Positions 46,358-57,471 of a stretch of DNA of 64,000 bases are shown in pieces. A program made the translations under genes and the position numbers. The stretch is taken from positions 29,737,501 to 29,801,500 of the forward strand of contig NC_088924.1 in assembly GCF_038396675.1 (NCBI RefSeq), given 5' to 3'. How positions within the stretch are numbered: the stretch's first letter is position 1; each line of letters starts with the position of its first letter. The stretch comes from Hydra vulgaris. Lineage: Eukaryota > Cnidaria > Hydrozoa > Anthoathecata > Hydridae. The notes below the pieces were generated by a model. That model saw only the letters and a list, made by a program, of their open reading frames with translations, was not told the DNA's origin and did no database searches.

Positions 46358-46814
46358 GATACTTCCTTTAATTATTAAAAAACTTCCGTGACGTTGACAC
46401 GGACCAGACTTAAGAAAATGAAACAAACCAAAAAAGTTGCACTTGTTTTGTCCGCTGCAAAATGGCACTTGTCAACGAAATTCTGCCTGTGTGCTGTCAC
46501 CTGTCAGCTGATTACTCATGTCATGGCATGCTATGACTCCAGACTCCTGAACTGTTTGCTGTGGTAGTATAGTTCGTTTCGTTTTTAAGACATGTAAAAT
46601 TAGGAACACTTTTTAGCATTGTTCGATGTTGGTTGCAAATGTTTTGTCCAATACTGTATGTGTTATTGGAACCAGCTAATTATTTATACTTTTCAGGTTT
46701 AGGATGGAGGATCATAAGCTCTGCGTCACAAGACAAAGAGTCACTTATGGTTAGTGTTAGTTTTAAGTGGTTTTCAGCAAAAAGCAAAGAAAACAAATTG
46801 TTAATTTTTATTAA

Positions 46815-47045
46815 AACAAACCCTTTTTTGGTCACCTTGGTAGAATACGAACTTTCCACAAGGTGTCACGCTCTAGTCATACTAAACAAATGATAAAAAC
46901 GTTCTGACGTTTTTACTGGTCAGAAATTTTTAAAGATGAAGAAAGTATAATCTTGCATGGTAGTCGAAACGTTTCTTTCGTAAACTGTTGTTTTAAAGAG
47001 AATGCTAATAAACCAGACCAGAAAAAGTTTAAAAACTTGAATATA
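46815..47045 (+). repeat. Dispersed repeat pair, copy 1
   Basis: Shares AACAAACCCTTTTTTGGTCA, CTTGGTAGAATACGAACTTT, TTTTTACTGGTCAGAAATTT, TTGCATGGTAGTCGAAACGT and AATAAACCAGACCAGAAAAA with 51655-51822. Copy 1 has two extra segments, one of which (ACGCTCTAGTCATACTAAAC, 46868-46900) recurs at 47243. Family unknown. Confidence 0.75.
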
Positions 47046-47054
47046 GTTTTATTT

Positions 47055-47280
47055 GTTTGTTTATGCGACACAATGGTCGCAAAAAGTGACCAACGGAGCC
47101 GTCCAGTCACATAGAACTGGGAGAAGTGAAAATAGAAGTAGATTGTAGATGATGTTATTGGGTGAGAATCATAAATGAATGTAAAGACCATTTTGTAGGA
47201 GAAAGAAAATTTTAGGACTCAGGGATTAGGTGAACAATAACTCACGCTCTAGTCATACTAAACAAATGATAAAACAATGG
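47055..47280 (+). repeat. Repeat block with second copy at 49484
   Basis: TTTATGCGACACAATGGTCG, AAAAAGTGACCAACGGAGCC, GTCCAGT, GGGAGA.GTGAAAATA and GATTGTAGATG recur in order at 49484-49580; both blocks end with an ACGCTCTAGTCA phrase. The 92-codon minus frames in both copies read the same repeat and are not supported as genes. Confidence 0.7.
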
Positions 47281-47565
47281 TCTATGAGTAAACAAGTCAA
47301 TATCGATCCGCTGGTTCATTAAAGGCAACCATGGCTAAAATTATCGCACCATACAAAAACAATAAAATAAGTGGATAACAAAATATAAAGTAAAATGATA
47401 AAAAATGTAAGTACGGGCAATATAAAAAGAAAAAATAGGCTAATAAATGTGCTACTATTTATGGTCTAAACTCTAGATAATAAACAGAAAACTGATAATC
47501 ACCTGTGCGAGATAAAAGTATATAAATGTCGTTAATGTAACAAATTCATAATATAAAGCTCACAA

Positions 47566-47761
47566 AGCGGCATTGGCGCACTGGTTAGAACGCTTGCTTT
47601 ATAAGCAGGAGATCCAGGTTCAACGAGCTCTGGACATATTTTCGCGTCACGGTAAGGAAGGAGGCGTGAACTTCCTGGTTAAATGCATTTCCGCGGTGCT
47701 CTGTGACAAGACCGTTAGGAATTCTTGGGGCACCTAAAATAAAAAAAAATAAAAAAAAAAA
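47566..47761 (+). mobile_element. tRNA-derived SINE
   Basis: The 5' part is tRNA-like: A box TGGCGCACTGG (47574-47584), a five-base anticodon stem (CTTGC/GCAGG) around TTTATAA with anticodon TAT (isoleucine type), and B box GGTTCAACGAG (47618-47628). A non-tRNA body (GGTAAGGAAGGAGGCGTGAA, CATTTCCGCGGTGCTCTGTG, TTGGGGCACC) follows, then an A-rich tail to 47761. It is clearly more GC-rich than its surroundings. No target duplication is certain. Confidence 0.8.
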
Positions 47762-48950
47762 GCGCTATAATACGTGGGTGTAAGAGGTAAAAAAATGTTG
47801 GTGCCATGGTAACCAATCAGAATTAAGTAGTGGATAATGGTGATCCCCCTCCTCAGGAATGCACTGCGATCACCAATGACGTTTCGGAGAGCCCGATACC
47901 TGCACTAACGCCACTCGTCAGGGGCGTGTCCTTGCAACAGATCTCACCGCCCGCACTCTACGTCATGCTAGTCAATATAGCAATATAACAGGAATACACT
48001 ACAAAAGCCAAAAATCCCAATCCCTATCCCAGTTTTTAATACAGCTCCAACATGCTTAGAGATTTCATGAGGGTGGCGCGTGATGTGAATATACGCAAAT
48101 ATGTTAATACATATAAATATCATGTACACTTACATTAGAAGAGACAAACGTGTACACATGCATGTATGCGTATGTGTTAAAAAAAACAATTTAATGTATA
48201 GAAATAACACAATGCAAATAGAAAATAGCAATTAATAATTATGAGTAACTTACCGTTTCTTTTATGGCTGAAATGTGTCTTATAAATATAATAAGTAAAT
48301 ATCACTCATAAACATCGAAACTAAGAATGTTTGTCGTTAGTATAAAAGTAGAAAATATGGTAGGAAATGTGGTAACTCCAATAGTATGAGAAATATAAAT
48401 CTGGCCTGATAAGTAGAGACAAAAGCTATCACACAAAACAGACTCAGATAAATTAAAAAATGATTAGCCAAAGATAAAAATAAAAAAAAATACAGATATA
48501 TAATCAGTAGGCAGAGAATAGTGAAAAAATAAACAGATGAGACAATAAATGAGATTTTTTACTAATAGCATATAACCACTGAAAAACGTAACGTAAACAA
48601 TATTGTTGACAAAACAACCTAACAAACGTTAGTGAACACTGTTTCGTGCAAACCACAACAAACTAACTTAGCGACGTCAGATCGAGAAAACTAGATAGAA
48701 ACAAAAAAGAAACAAAAAACCTCATGAGATTGTGATATATCTAAACTTATCTAGTAGTATAGTTCAGTACATACAAACCAAGAATACATGTGTTATAAAA
48801 ATACGCTTATACGTATTTTTGTGAAAAATTTTTTGCGTTGTAATACTTCTCACAAATATGCGGTCTCATTCACACGTAATAACACAAATCTGGATAAATA
48901 TACAAAGATCCGGTCAAAAAAAGTTTATGAACAAAAGTATATAATAAAGA
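47762..48950. other. Unassigned stretch between split repeat halves
   Basis: A relatively GC-rich part at 47840-47975 (GGTGATCCCCCTCCTCAGG, GCACTGCGATCACCAATGAC, GTTTCGGAGAGCCCGATACC) looks like an inserted repeat or SINE body of unknown family. The rest is AT-rich. No ORF of interest. Together with the SINE it lies inside what appears to be an interruption of the repeat at 47055-47280/48955-49045. Confidence 0.4.
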
Positions 48951-48954
48951 ACAA

Positions 48955-49045
48955 ATGTTTGATAAACTGATTTTAGAGACTGTTGATGTCCACAGGTGTG
49001 ATGGTGTAGTGCATTAGTATGTACCGTTTTGTCGTCTCGTTTGGC
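48955..49045 (+). repeat. Repeat block with second copy at 49745
   Basis: GACTGTTGATGTC, CACAGGTGTGATGGTGTAGT and GCATTAGTATGTACCGTTT occur both here and at 49745-49825 with few differences. Confidence 0.8.
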
Positions 49046-49483
49046 CCCGTTATGTTTTCGTTCACTTTCAAATCGGGTGAATAGAAAGCTAAACACACTC
49101 ACTCCTTGCGCTTATGGGCTAGCACATCAGAACCAGACGTAAGATCTACAGAATGGATTTCAATTGATCGAATGCACACATTAGTCACCGTAGGCCACAA
49201 GCCATCGCTCTTAGCCAAAAGAGCTACTGCCCCGTATTGGTGTGGAATGATGTGCTATGGAGTGAGATTTTAGATCCAAGCACATAATCAGCGAGCGCTG
49301 ATCCGAAGTGCATTGTGGAGCTTCCGAATGAACGTGTGCGTGAGTATTAGCGTATTTACGGCGCTCAATAACCATTAGGTTATTGAGCGCCGTAACCACA
49401 TCCAGCGGGATAGTCTAATATCCGTTTTGTCGTTGTGGTGTACATTGGAAGAAGTCGGGGCTTACCAGCCACAAAGAATAACT
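49046..49483. other. Moderately GC-rich stretch with a perfect hairpin
   Basis: Contains AAGCCATCGCTCTTAGCC, GATCCGAAGTGCATTGTGGA and a perfect hairpin at 49357-49394 (TACGGCGCTCAATAACC, four-base loop ATTA, exact complement). No gene recognised. Confidence 0.5.
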
Positions 49484-49825
49484 TTAATTGTTTATGCGAC
49501 ACAAAGATCGCAAAAAGTGACCAACGGAGCCGTCCAGTTACGTAGACATGGGAGATGTGAAAATAAAAACAGATTGTAGATGGTGTCATTGAATAAAAAA
49601 TAAAAATCATGAGAAAATATAAAATGTGTGGTAAGACTTTTGTGAAGTAGATAAACAAAGAATAGATGATAAGAGGGCATGGGGAGAAATAACTAACGCT
49701 CTAGTCACTCTGTGTATAGAACATATGCAACAAAGAATTTTTGATAATTTTTTGATATACTGATTTTAAAGACTGTTGATGTCTACAGGTGTGATGGTGT
49801 AGTGCATTAGTATGTACCGTTTGGT
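49484..49825 (+). repeat. Compact second copy of the 47055/48955 repeat
   Basis: Here the two blocks that are 1.7 kb apart at 47055-47280 and 48955-49045 sit about 25 bp apart. This compact arrangement is probably ancestral, and the first copy was split by inserted DNA that includes the SINE. Confidence 0.65.
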
Positions 49826-50571
49826 CGTTTTGTATGGTCTATGGTTTTAATATGGCCTTTTTTCGTATGGGCTATGGTATCGTATAGCAATATGTTTAAA
49901 AGTTAAAAAAAGTAAAATTTTTGCAAAAGAATTCTGGATGCTAGTCTTCCTACATGAGGAATTGGAGGAAGCAAAATTATATCCAGGTTTTTAACGCATG
50001 ACACCAAAAAATGTCTGTTTTCCGTTGACTTCGAAAATGAAACTTTGCTCTGTATTTTGCAAAAATACAGAGTAAATTACAGATAAAAAGCTCTGTATTT
50101 TGCAAAAAAAAACTTGGATGTAATAACTTTTAAACATTTAACAGGTGGTTAGGTAGGCAGAAAAAAAGAAACATCTTTCGTTTAAAACAATATTAGGTAT
50201 TTCATTACTCATATTAGGTATTTCATTATTTTATTGTACATATTAACAAACATACATATTATTAAGAATTTCTTCTCCTAAATTATCAATGAAATTATCT
50301 CATTTAATTTTCCCAAATTTAATCATTTTTTAATCAGTTTGTTGTGTTTTAACTTGTTAAAAGTTCAATTGGAAACCTGGAGTAAAAGATTCATGCAATT
50401 TAATCGCTTCATTATCTCGACTTATTAACTTATTTAATTGCCCTCATTACTTCATTGCCATTTGTAACAACAAAACCTTAAAACAGAATCAAATAAAGTT
50501 GCTTTTGATTTAAAGTTTTTTTTTTTTTTTTTTGCTTAGATAAAGGCCAAAGTGTTACAAATGACTACTCT

Positions 50572-50781
50572 TTGCAGGTAGTACTTTTTCGCTACGACTC
50601 ACGTGATGTATTTAATACTAATGAATTTGGTTTAAATAAAACCTCTCTAACAAAAGTTATGCATTTGAAAGGTGAGAAATGTAGTGCAGGCAAGAGCTGT
50701 AAGATTTGTCCTATTGGAGTTGCTGCAGCTAACATATGTGCAAAAAAATTAGTTCTGAAATATTATATGGGGCAGTACTAA
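50572..50781 (+). pseudogene. pogo/Tigger-like transposase fragment
   Basis: The frame reads SRDVFNTNEFGLNKTSL, then LKGEKCSAGKSCKICPIGVA and AANICAKKLVLKYYMG. This resembles the DDE_1 region VFN.DE.GL...KG..C.GGK...(I/T)V...AAN..G.KK..LV. The catalytic Asp of the DE pair is Asn here (NEFG). Only about 65 residues remain. Confidence 0.55.
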
Positions 50782-50811
50782 TTATAGTGAACTAAAAAAT
50801 CTTTAGAAAAT

Positions 50812-51147
50812 TGATCCTGCAAGCAAAAGCATGCCTGCAGGATCATTTTCGGTGCACCCAGAAAAAGAGTTTTGTTTTAAAAAAAACTCTTTTTCTGTAT
50901 GCACCGTAAAAACACACACTGTTTTGTTTGTAAAAAGAGGTTCATTCTGAACCTCTATTTGGAAAATTTAAAACCTTTAACGTCTATAAACTTAAAATAC
51001 ATCAAATTGTACTCTTAACTCATGTTTAAGACATGAACTTTCTCCTATTTTATTTAGGTCTTATTTTAGTAAAATTTCTCACAAACACGCTACTAAATTT
51101 TCAATTAATAACTTTGTTGTTCCAAGAACTCTAAAAGAGTTCTTGGA
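50812..51147. repeat. Cluster of four short hairpins
   Basis: Arms: 50812-50821/50836-50845 (TGATCCTGCA); 50850-50873/50883-50906 (CGGTGCA...AAAAAGAGTTTT, two mismatches); 50936-50944/50948-50956 (AGAGGTTCA); 51121-51132/51136-51147 (TCCAAGAACTCT, three-base loop). They follow the pogo fragment and overlap the LINE scrap. Confidence 0.8.
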
Positions 51148-51190
51148 AAGAACTCTTCTTGCTTCAGCTATCTTTTATATTCATGCGATT
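50970..51190 (+). pseudogene. Fragment of a LINE ORF tail like that at 1-384
   Basis: In mixed frames it reads PLTSINLKYIKLYS and then FSKISHKHATKFSINNFVVP, paralleling LNIFKLNIHLVLLF and FKVIHHKYATRFSANNFVIP of the LINE end at the start of the window. Stops interrupt it. Same LINE family, older copy. Confidence 0.6.
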
Positions 51191-51654
51191 TATTTTATTT
51201 TAAATATTATTACACAGCAAACAAAAAATCTATAAACACTTTTCTATTGAGTATTTTTTTAAAATGACACGAATGCCAATTTTTTGTGCATGCAAGTATC
51301 AAATAAAGGTGATTCCGAAAAAATTACTGTCACAGCTTGCTGGAAACAAAGAACTCCTTAAATTGGACACTCTTATAATGTTGTCAATTTAAGCCTTTAT
51401 AGGCTTAAGAGTATAATAGCAAAAAAGGTTAAGCACATCAGACACGTACAAAAAAAGCACCTTAACTAGGTTGGGATGTCTTACGAAGGTACCAAACCCC
51501 AATTTTAGGAAAGTTAAAGTTAATTAATATTTGTGTTGATTCAATGCAGAATTATTATGGCATGACAATCAGAAATAACAATTTTTTATGAAAATAAAAT
51601 TTTTTAATTTTTCGAAACGTTTCTTTATTTAATATAAACGTTTATATTCTTTAT

Positions 51655-51822
51655 AACAAACCCTTTTTTGGTCACCTTGGTAGAATACGAACTTTCCACA
51701 AGGTGTCAGAACGTTTTTACTGGTCAGAAATTTTTAAAGATGAAGAAAGTTTAGCCTTGCATGGTAGTCGAAACGTTTCTAATAAACCAGACCAGAAAAA
51801 TTTTAAAAACTTGAATATAGTT
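51655..51822 (+). repeat. Dispersed repeat pair, copy 2
   Basis: The shorter copy of the repeat at 46815-47045. A GAAACGTTTCT word flanks it on both sides (51613 and 51770), which may mark its ends. Confidence 0.7.
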
Positions 51823-52104
51823 TTTTTTAAAAAATAGATTGCTTGCCCAAACCAAACCCTAGTCAATGTAGCGGAAGCATGTTTTTTAAAAAAAAAAAAA
51901 AAAAAAACTAATTAAAAAAGCTTTCTAGTCGTTATTATTGCAGTTTTTTAAAAAACGATTAAACTTAATTTACTTCTGCATTATTCTAATTGTTTTAACT
52001 TTTAACGGCATTAAAATGTAATTGTTGTAGTCGCCTAAATGTTGCTGAAAGAGACTTTTTTTACCATAAGAGCCTCTTTCGACTACGATATAAGTATATA
52101 TTTA

Positions 52105-52265
<161 letters not shown>

Positions 52266-52638
52266 ATAGTAAATATATATATATATATATATATATGTAA
52301 AAAAAACAAAATTAAACTTTACTTGTACTTTTTGTCATTACAATGCATTATAGTAAATAATTATTATACTTTCTATCATTCCTGGGACATGTCTGTTGGA
52401 TTTTAGTGCCTGCATATTAGATTTTGTACTTTGAAAATTTTAAAAATACGTCGGTAATGTTCTTAGGTATGAATATTCATTTTTTAAATTATTTGCAATT
52501 AGGCAGGGATTGTTTTGCAAGCAGTCAGGGCACCAAAAATGACTCAATTTGAGGTTCTGAAACCAGACAATTAACTTCATGTACCAAATTAACATTGTCT
52601 TCATTGTTTAGTTGTTTTATTTATTTACTTTAGTAACA

Positions 52639-53826
52639 ATGGGAAAATAAAGTGACTTATCTCCCCGTAAAATGGGGTCAGATTAAAGTTCTCTTGGAGA
52701 ATACAGAGCTTACGTAATGTCAGAATTAAAATGTGGGGTTACTCAGAGCATCCTGTCAAGCATATAAAAACATGCAGCATGGCTCAACTTGTACTCCAAA
52801 ACGTAAAGGAAAATGCCAAAAAAGAGGATATCTTTGCAGCAACATGATCGAGCTTTGGTGAGACTTTCTAAATCTAACCTCAAGAGACATCACTGAGATT
52901 GATGATTGAAATGAGCACTTTAGGTGTTCAGATGAGTAGCAGGACTGTGAGAAGAAGATTAATTGAAGCTTGTTTGAGGGCATATCAACTAAAAAATTGA
53001 CTACTGTAATGATGAAGAAAAGATTATTATGGGCCAAACAATTTGCCACATGGACAGCAGAGGACTGGAAAATGGTGAGTTGTCTAAATGTTTAATTACT
53101 TCCATACTTTCCAGAAAAATAGTTTTTAAATTTGATTAGCGACAAACAATTTAAATAAAACTTAATTTAAATTACTAGAATAAGTTAAATTGTAATAACT
53201 GTAAGCCTACAACTCTGTGTAATCCACTGTATATGTGTGTGTATTTAAGGAATGTTTTTCTGATGAACCAGCACTGGAAATATTGGATGACAATTGCCGC
53301 TATGTAAAAAGAAGACCAGGAAAAGAATTTCTTCCACAGTGTCTGGTGCAGATGGTCAAACATCCAACTAAAGTCATGGTTTGGAGCATGATATCTTTCA
53401 AAGGATATGGACGTCTATACATTGTAGATGGCATGATGAATGCTAAACAGTACAAGAAAGTTAAAAAAACTTGTCTGATTTCTTAACTAGAGGGCTGGTT
53501 TTTTAATGGGAACTGCATTTACATGCAAGATGGGGCACTCTGCTATACCGCAAACATTATCACAAATTACTTTGTTGACATTGGTATGTAGGTGATGCCC
53601 TGGCCGGTAAGTAGTTCTGATATGAACCCAATTGAAGGAATGACACAATCTTAAAGACAGAGTAAATGAGGTCACCACCACTAACAAACGTAATCTAATC
53701 AAACGCATTGATCATGTATGGTTTCACAACCCGGATATTACACATTTAATTTCCAAATACTATGCAAGTATGCCAAATAGAATTGCAGCACTTATAAAAG
53801 TCAAGGGTGGTGCAACCAAATACTGA
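52639..53826 (+). pseudogene. Tc1-like transposase pseudogene with a probable intron
   Basis: From ATG at 52639, frames SDLSPRKMG, QIKVLLENTEL, TCTPKRKGKC, LVRLSKSN and SSRTVRRRLIEACLRAY mark the N-terminal helix-turn-helix region, with several frameshifts. KRLLWAKQFATWTAEDWKM is followed at 53075 by gtgagt; after an acceptor GTATTTAAG at 53249, ECFSDEPALEILDDNCRYVK continues with exactly the residue spacing of Tc1 proteins (W, then FSDE). The frame runs through RRPGKEFLP and KVMVWSMISFKGYGRLY, breaks, and resumes at SSDMNPIEG (catalytic Glu) and [18 protein letters not shown], ending TGA at 53824-53826. No inverted repeats were identified. Not functional. Confidence 0.75.
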
Positions 53827-53925
53827 AAACATATACACAATGAGTAAATTATACATAGTACATGTGTGTTTGCTAAATTTGGGCTTATATATTGAACATG
53901 AGAAATAAAAACCAGTATACAATAT

Positions 53926-54136
<211 letters not shown>

Positions 54137-54299
54137 AAACGTATTTGTTACCAAAAATATCATAAGTTATAGATCTAAAAAGCAGACACTGTTGTATAAC
54201 AGCTATCCTTGATGAATACAATTTATGGAAGAGTATAAAGATGATTGAAGCTGACACTACGAATGTAAACACTGGATCCAGTAAATAGGCGCATATGGA

Positions 54300-54515
54300 A
54301 TACGCATGGTTTTTTTTTCCATATGTAACCCAAGTGGGGATTATTATTTTATCCCATGTGGGTTTCATAAGGTAAATCTTATATGGGATCCATATGGTAA
54401 ACTCCACGCGTGATTTTTCCGCATATAACCCGTATGGGGATTGTTATTGTCCCACATGGGTTTTATATGGTAAATCCCAGATGGGATATAAGTGGAAAAT
54501 ACCATTTATGTTATA
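54300..54515. repeat. Two tandem copies of a roughly 105-bp unit rich in ATATGGG
   Basis: GATTTTTCCGCATATAACCC, TATGGGGATTGTTATT, CCCACATGGGTTT and ATATGGTAAATCCCAGATGG in the second copy match TTTTTTCCATATGTAACCC, GTGGGGATTATTATT, CCCATGTGGGTTT and AAGGTAAATCTTATATGGG in the first. The copies are themselves full of small palindromes such as CCATATGG. Confidence 0.7.
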
Positions 54516-55250
54516 GATCTTAAATGCCATATATATTTTTACATCAAATTCAAATTCTTTTCACCAATAGTCCATGGGGAATTTACCAAAAATTATTATA
54601 ACAATGTTCTTTAAAATTAAAAAACGTGATTCAAAACAGTTTTTAAAGATTTGCTGAAATAAAACATTAAAGATTAAATACATTAAAATTAAAAAATATT
54701 GAAAATATTACTTGCTCTTTTACAATTTACATGTCTTTTGCCGATTTAGTTAAGAAAATAAATCTAGGGTATGGAGCTTAGGCTCGCCTAATACCAAGAT
54801 CTTCAGTTCAATCGCCATGTTTTTCTTCAAACGTTTTATAAAATATACAATAAACATTTGTGTTTTAATCTTCGCAAAAAAATTGCGAAGATTAAAGCCC
54901 GGGATCAAAAATACCCCAAAAAGTTAGCCAATACCCCCCCCCCCTCCTCACCGCACCTCCAAATATGAGGGCAATTAGTCCAAAAAAAGATTTTTGCTGC
55001 TATTTTATACTAAACTTAAATTCATTGACAGGTTTTAACTTTCATCGAATAATCTTTTATTTTCTGAAAGTTATGATTATATAAAGTTTACAACCCCCTC
55101 ATTTTGGGGAGAGTGAAAACTTTATTATAGTTACTACAGTTATAACTTTCGAACTTTCGAAGTTTTCATCTTTCGAACTTTCGAACAGATTATTAAATAA
55201 GAATTAAAGTTTGTTTTTTTAATTCTCAACTAATAATAAATAATAATAAA
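54516..55250. other. Unassigned stretch including a relative of the intron 1 foldback repeat
   Basis: At 54890-55110 the order CCCCAAA, GAGGGCAA, TTTATACTAAACTTAAATTC, ATTGACAGGTTTTAACTTTC, TAATCTTTTATTTTCTGAAA, GTTATGATTATATAAAGTTT and CCCCCTCATTTTGGGGA parallels 18670-18840. A small hairpin (AATCTTCGCAA/TTGCGAAGATT) is at 54870-54894. A B-box-like GTTCAATC occurs at about 54809. No gene. Confidence 0.55.
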
Positions 55251-55251
55251 A

Positions 55252-57471
55252 CTAATAATAATAAAAAAAAAAATAAACTTTTATTCTTGTTTCCAAAATC
55301 CAATGATTTGAACCGAATCTCTGCAACTTTTTAAATATTTTATTTAATAATTTTATATACTTAATAAATTTATATAGTAGACAAACAAATATAAAGTTAT
55401 ACATTATCCAGATTATACATTTTAAAAACTTTATTTTTCTACATCTATATCTAACATTTAAATATAATTCATCTAAGCCGTTAATTTTATCTGATTCCAT
55501 ATCAGATGAATTTTCTTTATCTTTGCTATTAACTGCTAACAAACTTTTAACGTTTTCCGGTAGGAACAATATTTTCTTACTTTTCAATCCTTTAGTTTAT
55601 GAGATTGAACTAATTAGGGGACCAGAAGTTTGTAAACCTCGAATGAAAATGACAAAAAAGTTTGTTTCTCTACTTTTTTTTCTTTGCATAATGTTCACCA
55701 TCAAATTTATAAATTCTGTATCGAGATTTAACTGCTTCCTCTCCAATTAAATCATATGGAACGGTTGAATTGTTAATACTTTCCCCAGCATGTGCTAATA
55801 TTTTTTAAACGGAAGCTGGGACCTTTAACCAATTGTAGTATTTATCAATTTTTTGCGGATCAATCGGGTCTTTGCAATTGATTGCAATTAGAATGTTATG
55901 TAATCTGATAACAATTTCTTCATCAATTTCTAAAATTTTGCTGCGTAATAGAGGGTTAGAAATAAATCATCGGCATAAATTTCCGGTATTACTAGTTCCT
56001 GATCTTTTGGTTCATCAACTCTTATACCAAGTTCTTCAAACATTCTACCTTGAATAATATTTTTTCTTAATAAATTTTGATCTTTTAAAACCTTTTTTAC
56101 TTTTCAAGTTTTTATTTCAACTCTATATGAAATATGTAAAATAAATTCATAAAGCCTTATCCAAGCATGTAGTAGTAAAATACCATAGCACAATGCCTGC
56201 CCTTCTGTAACAAACTTTTCCTTAAAGATTTTTAGATCGCTCATCTTGTTGGGTGTGGCGTGACAAATTGGAAAACATTGTGTAAAATAAGTGTCCGTGA
56301 TGTAAACTAAGATTTTTCTATCAATCATTAAAACAACAAAACTATAGTTGATAAAAACATACTTATGTTCTGAAAGGTAAACTTTAACAGGATATAAATT
56401 AAGAATATAGGATATAAATTAATTACTTGTTTTTCAATTTCTTCCTTAATTTTTAATACCACTTTTTTACTTTTCTTTATGTACTCCAGCATACTTGGTC
56501 TACACAATTAAATACTCTGAGACATAATGTTATTCCATAAAATATTGTTTGAATCTGATTCTACATACAGTCAAAAAGGTGATGTTGTTGTGACTAATAG
56601 ATCCAAATCTGGAAGGTTATTTTGATTGAAATTATTAAAACGTTGATGGTATTTTGAGTGACTTGATGTTCCATCCCATACCCCAACTACTAATTAGTAT
56701 TAGTTCATCAAATTCTTTTTTTTTTATCATGCAGATTTTTAAAATTTCTTTTTCCTATAGTTTCACAAGCCTCTTAGATGTGTGATCCATAAGATCCTGT
56801 AGTTTAACTTTGGACATTATTTCAGTAACTTCAATGGATGTTTTTCGATTACTCGATATTACTCGATAAAAAAGAAATCTGCATGGTGTTTCTTTATGAT
56901 TATTTTCATAAACACTTCTTGAAAGTTTTTTATCCAAGTAATATGCAAAAGCTTCTTCAGACATCATTTTCTCTTGCAATGTGGTTAGCTGAGTGTAAAG
57001 CAATAACAATTAGTGTCACTTTCTTTGTCGTTACAAAGAAAGTGACACTAATTGTTATTGCTTTACACTAAGAAATTTGACTAAATTAAAGTCACGTTTA
57101 TTAAATGCTGTTCTTTGTACCACTAACAATATTTTTTTCACAGATTCCATTTTAGAATCAAATGATATATTTGCTATTAATCATCTTTTGGTGCAAGAAC
57201 TCGATTCATCAAGCTCTTTTGTTGGTCAACCTCTTTTTGCTGATTTATTTATTAAACCCTTTTGATCACCTGGTAAATCAATTGTTTTAAAAAACTGAAT
57301 TAAGATTCGATACGATGCATGTCTTGGTGCAACATACTTTGCAAGAGTTAGTTTTAATCTCTTTCCTAATAAATTTATTTTGTATTCTCTGAATTTAATC
57401 CTAGTAATAATATATTCAAATCCACTATTTACATTTTCAAAAGTATTTTTTGAAACTTGAAAACATTGCAC
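55252..57471 (-). pseudogene. Decayed uncharacterised ORF, probably mobile-element-borne
   Basis: Minus-strand pieces in order: 57471-57226 (FENVNSGFEYIITRIKFREY, KRLKLTLAKYVAPRHASYRI, FFKTIDLPGDQKGLINKSAK); 57009-56755 (EEAFAYYLDKKLSRSVYENN, VTEIMSKVKLQDLMDHTSKR); 56328-56104 (MSDLKIFKEKFVTEGQALCY, ILLLHAWIRLYEFILHISYR); and about 55600-55430 (SRETNFFVIFIRGLQTSG, ILFLPENVKSLLAVNS, DMESD). I associate such blocks with multicopy Hydra sequences but know no function. Stops, frameshifts and a 78-bp hairpin (56992-57069) break it. It might be one gene or two adjacent ones. Confidence 0.45.
56992..57069. repeat. Perfect 37-bp-arm hairpin within the decayed ORF
   Basis: 56992-57028 (AGTGTAAAGCAATAACAATT...) and 57033-57069 are exact reverse complements around CGTT. 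It sits between two otherwise recognisable coding pieces, so one arm looks like a templated inverted copy of the other. Confidence 0.9.

Larger units (their letters stand above)
44631..46656 (-). mobile_element. Nearly intact Tc1-type transposon (2,026 bp) of IR/DR structure
   Basis: The ends CAGTATCGGACAAAATGAG and, inward from the right, CAGTATTGGACAAAACATT are inverted repeats flanked by TA (44629-44630, 46657-46658). A second copy of the GGACAAAA.(A/G)AGTGCAAC word lies about 190 bp inside each end (44828-44848 and 46436-46454), giving the two-site IR/DR layout known from Sleeping-Beauty-type elements. A palindrome (AATGCAGCACTTTT around ATAT) follows the left repeat at 44662-44693. The single ORF has one internal stop. 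Confidence 0.92.

Noticed and set aside
46178..46378. 66-codon frame over the TTCTGGA array
   Set aside because: It only reads the 10-bp-periodic array; the Leu/Asp/Ala/Ser/Phe repetition follows from the DNA period.
46895..47191. 92-codon minus frames at 46913-47191 and 49380-49658 with similar FHIS.VYVTGRLRWSLFA
   Set aside because: The similarity is explained by the DNA repeat pair; no protein family and no codon preservation could be shown.
47055..49825. LTR retrotransposon with direct terminal repeats
   Set aside because: The direct repeats do not start TG or end CA, contain no primer-binding site or coding region between them, and one copy is simply split by an insertion.
54785..54850. 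tRNA gene or second SINE
   Set aside because: Only a B-box-like GTTCAATC is present; there is no credible A box, acceptor stem or A-rich tail.
55523..56057. Plus-strand frames of 75 and 61 codons
   Set aside because: Antisense shadows of the minus-strand relic spanning 57471-55252, which carries the recognisable protein blocks.
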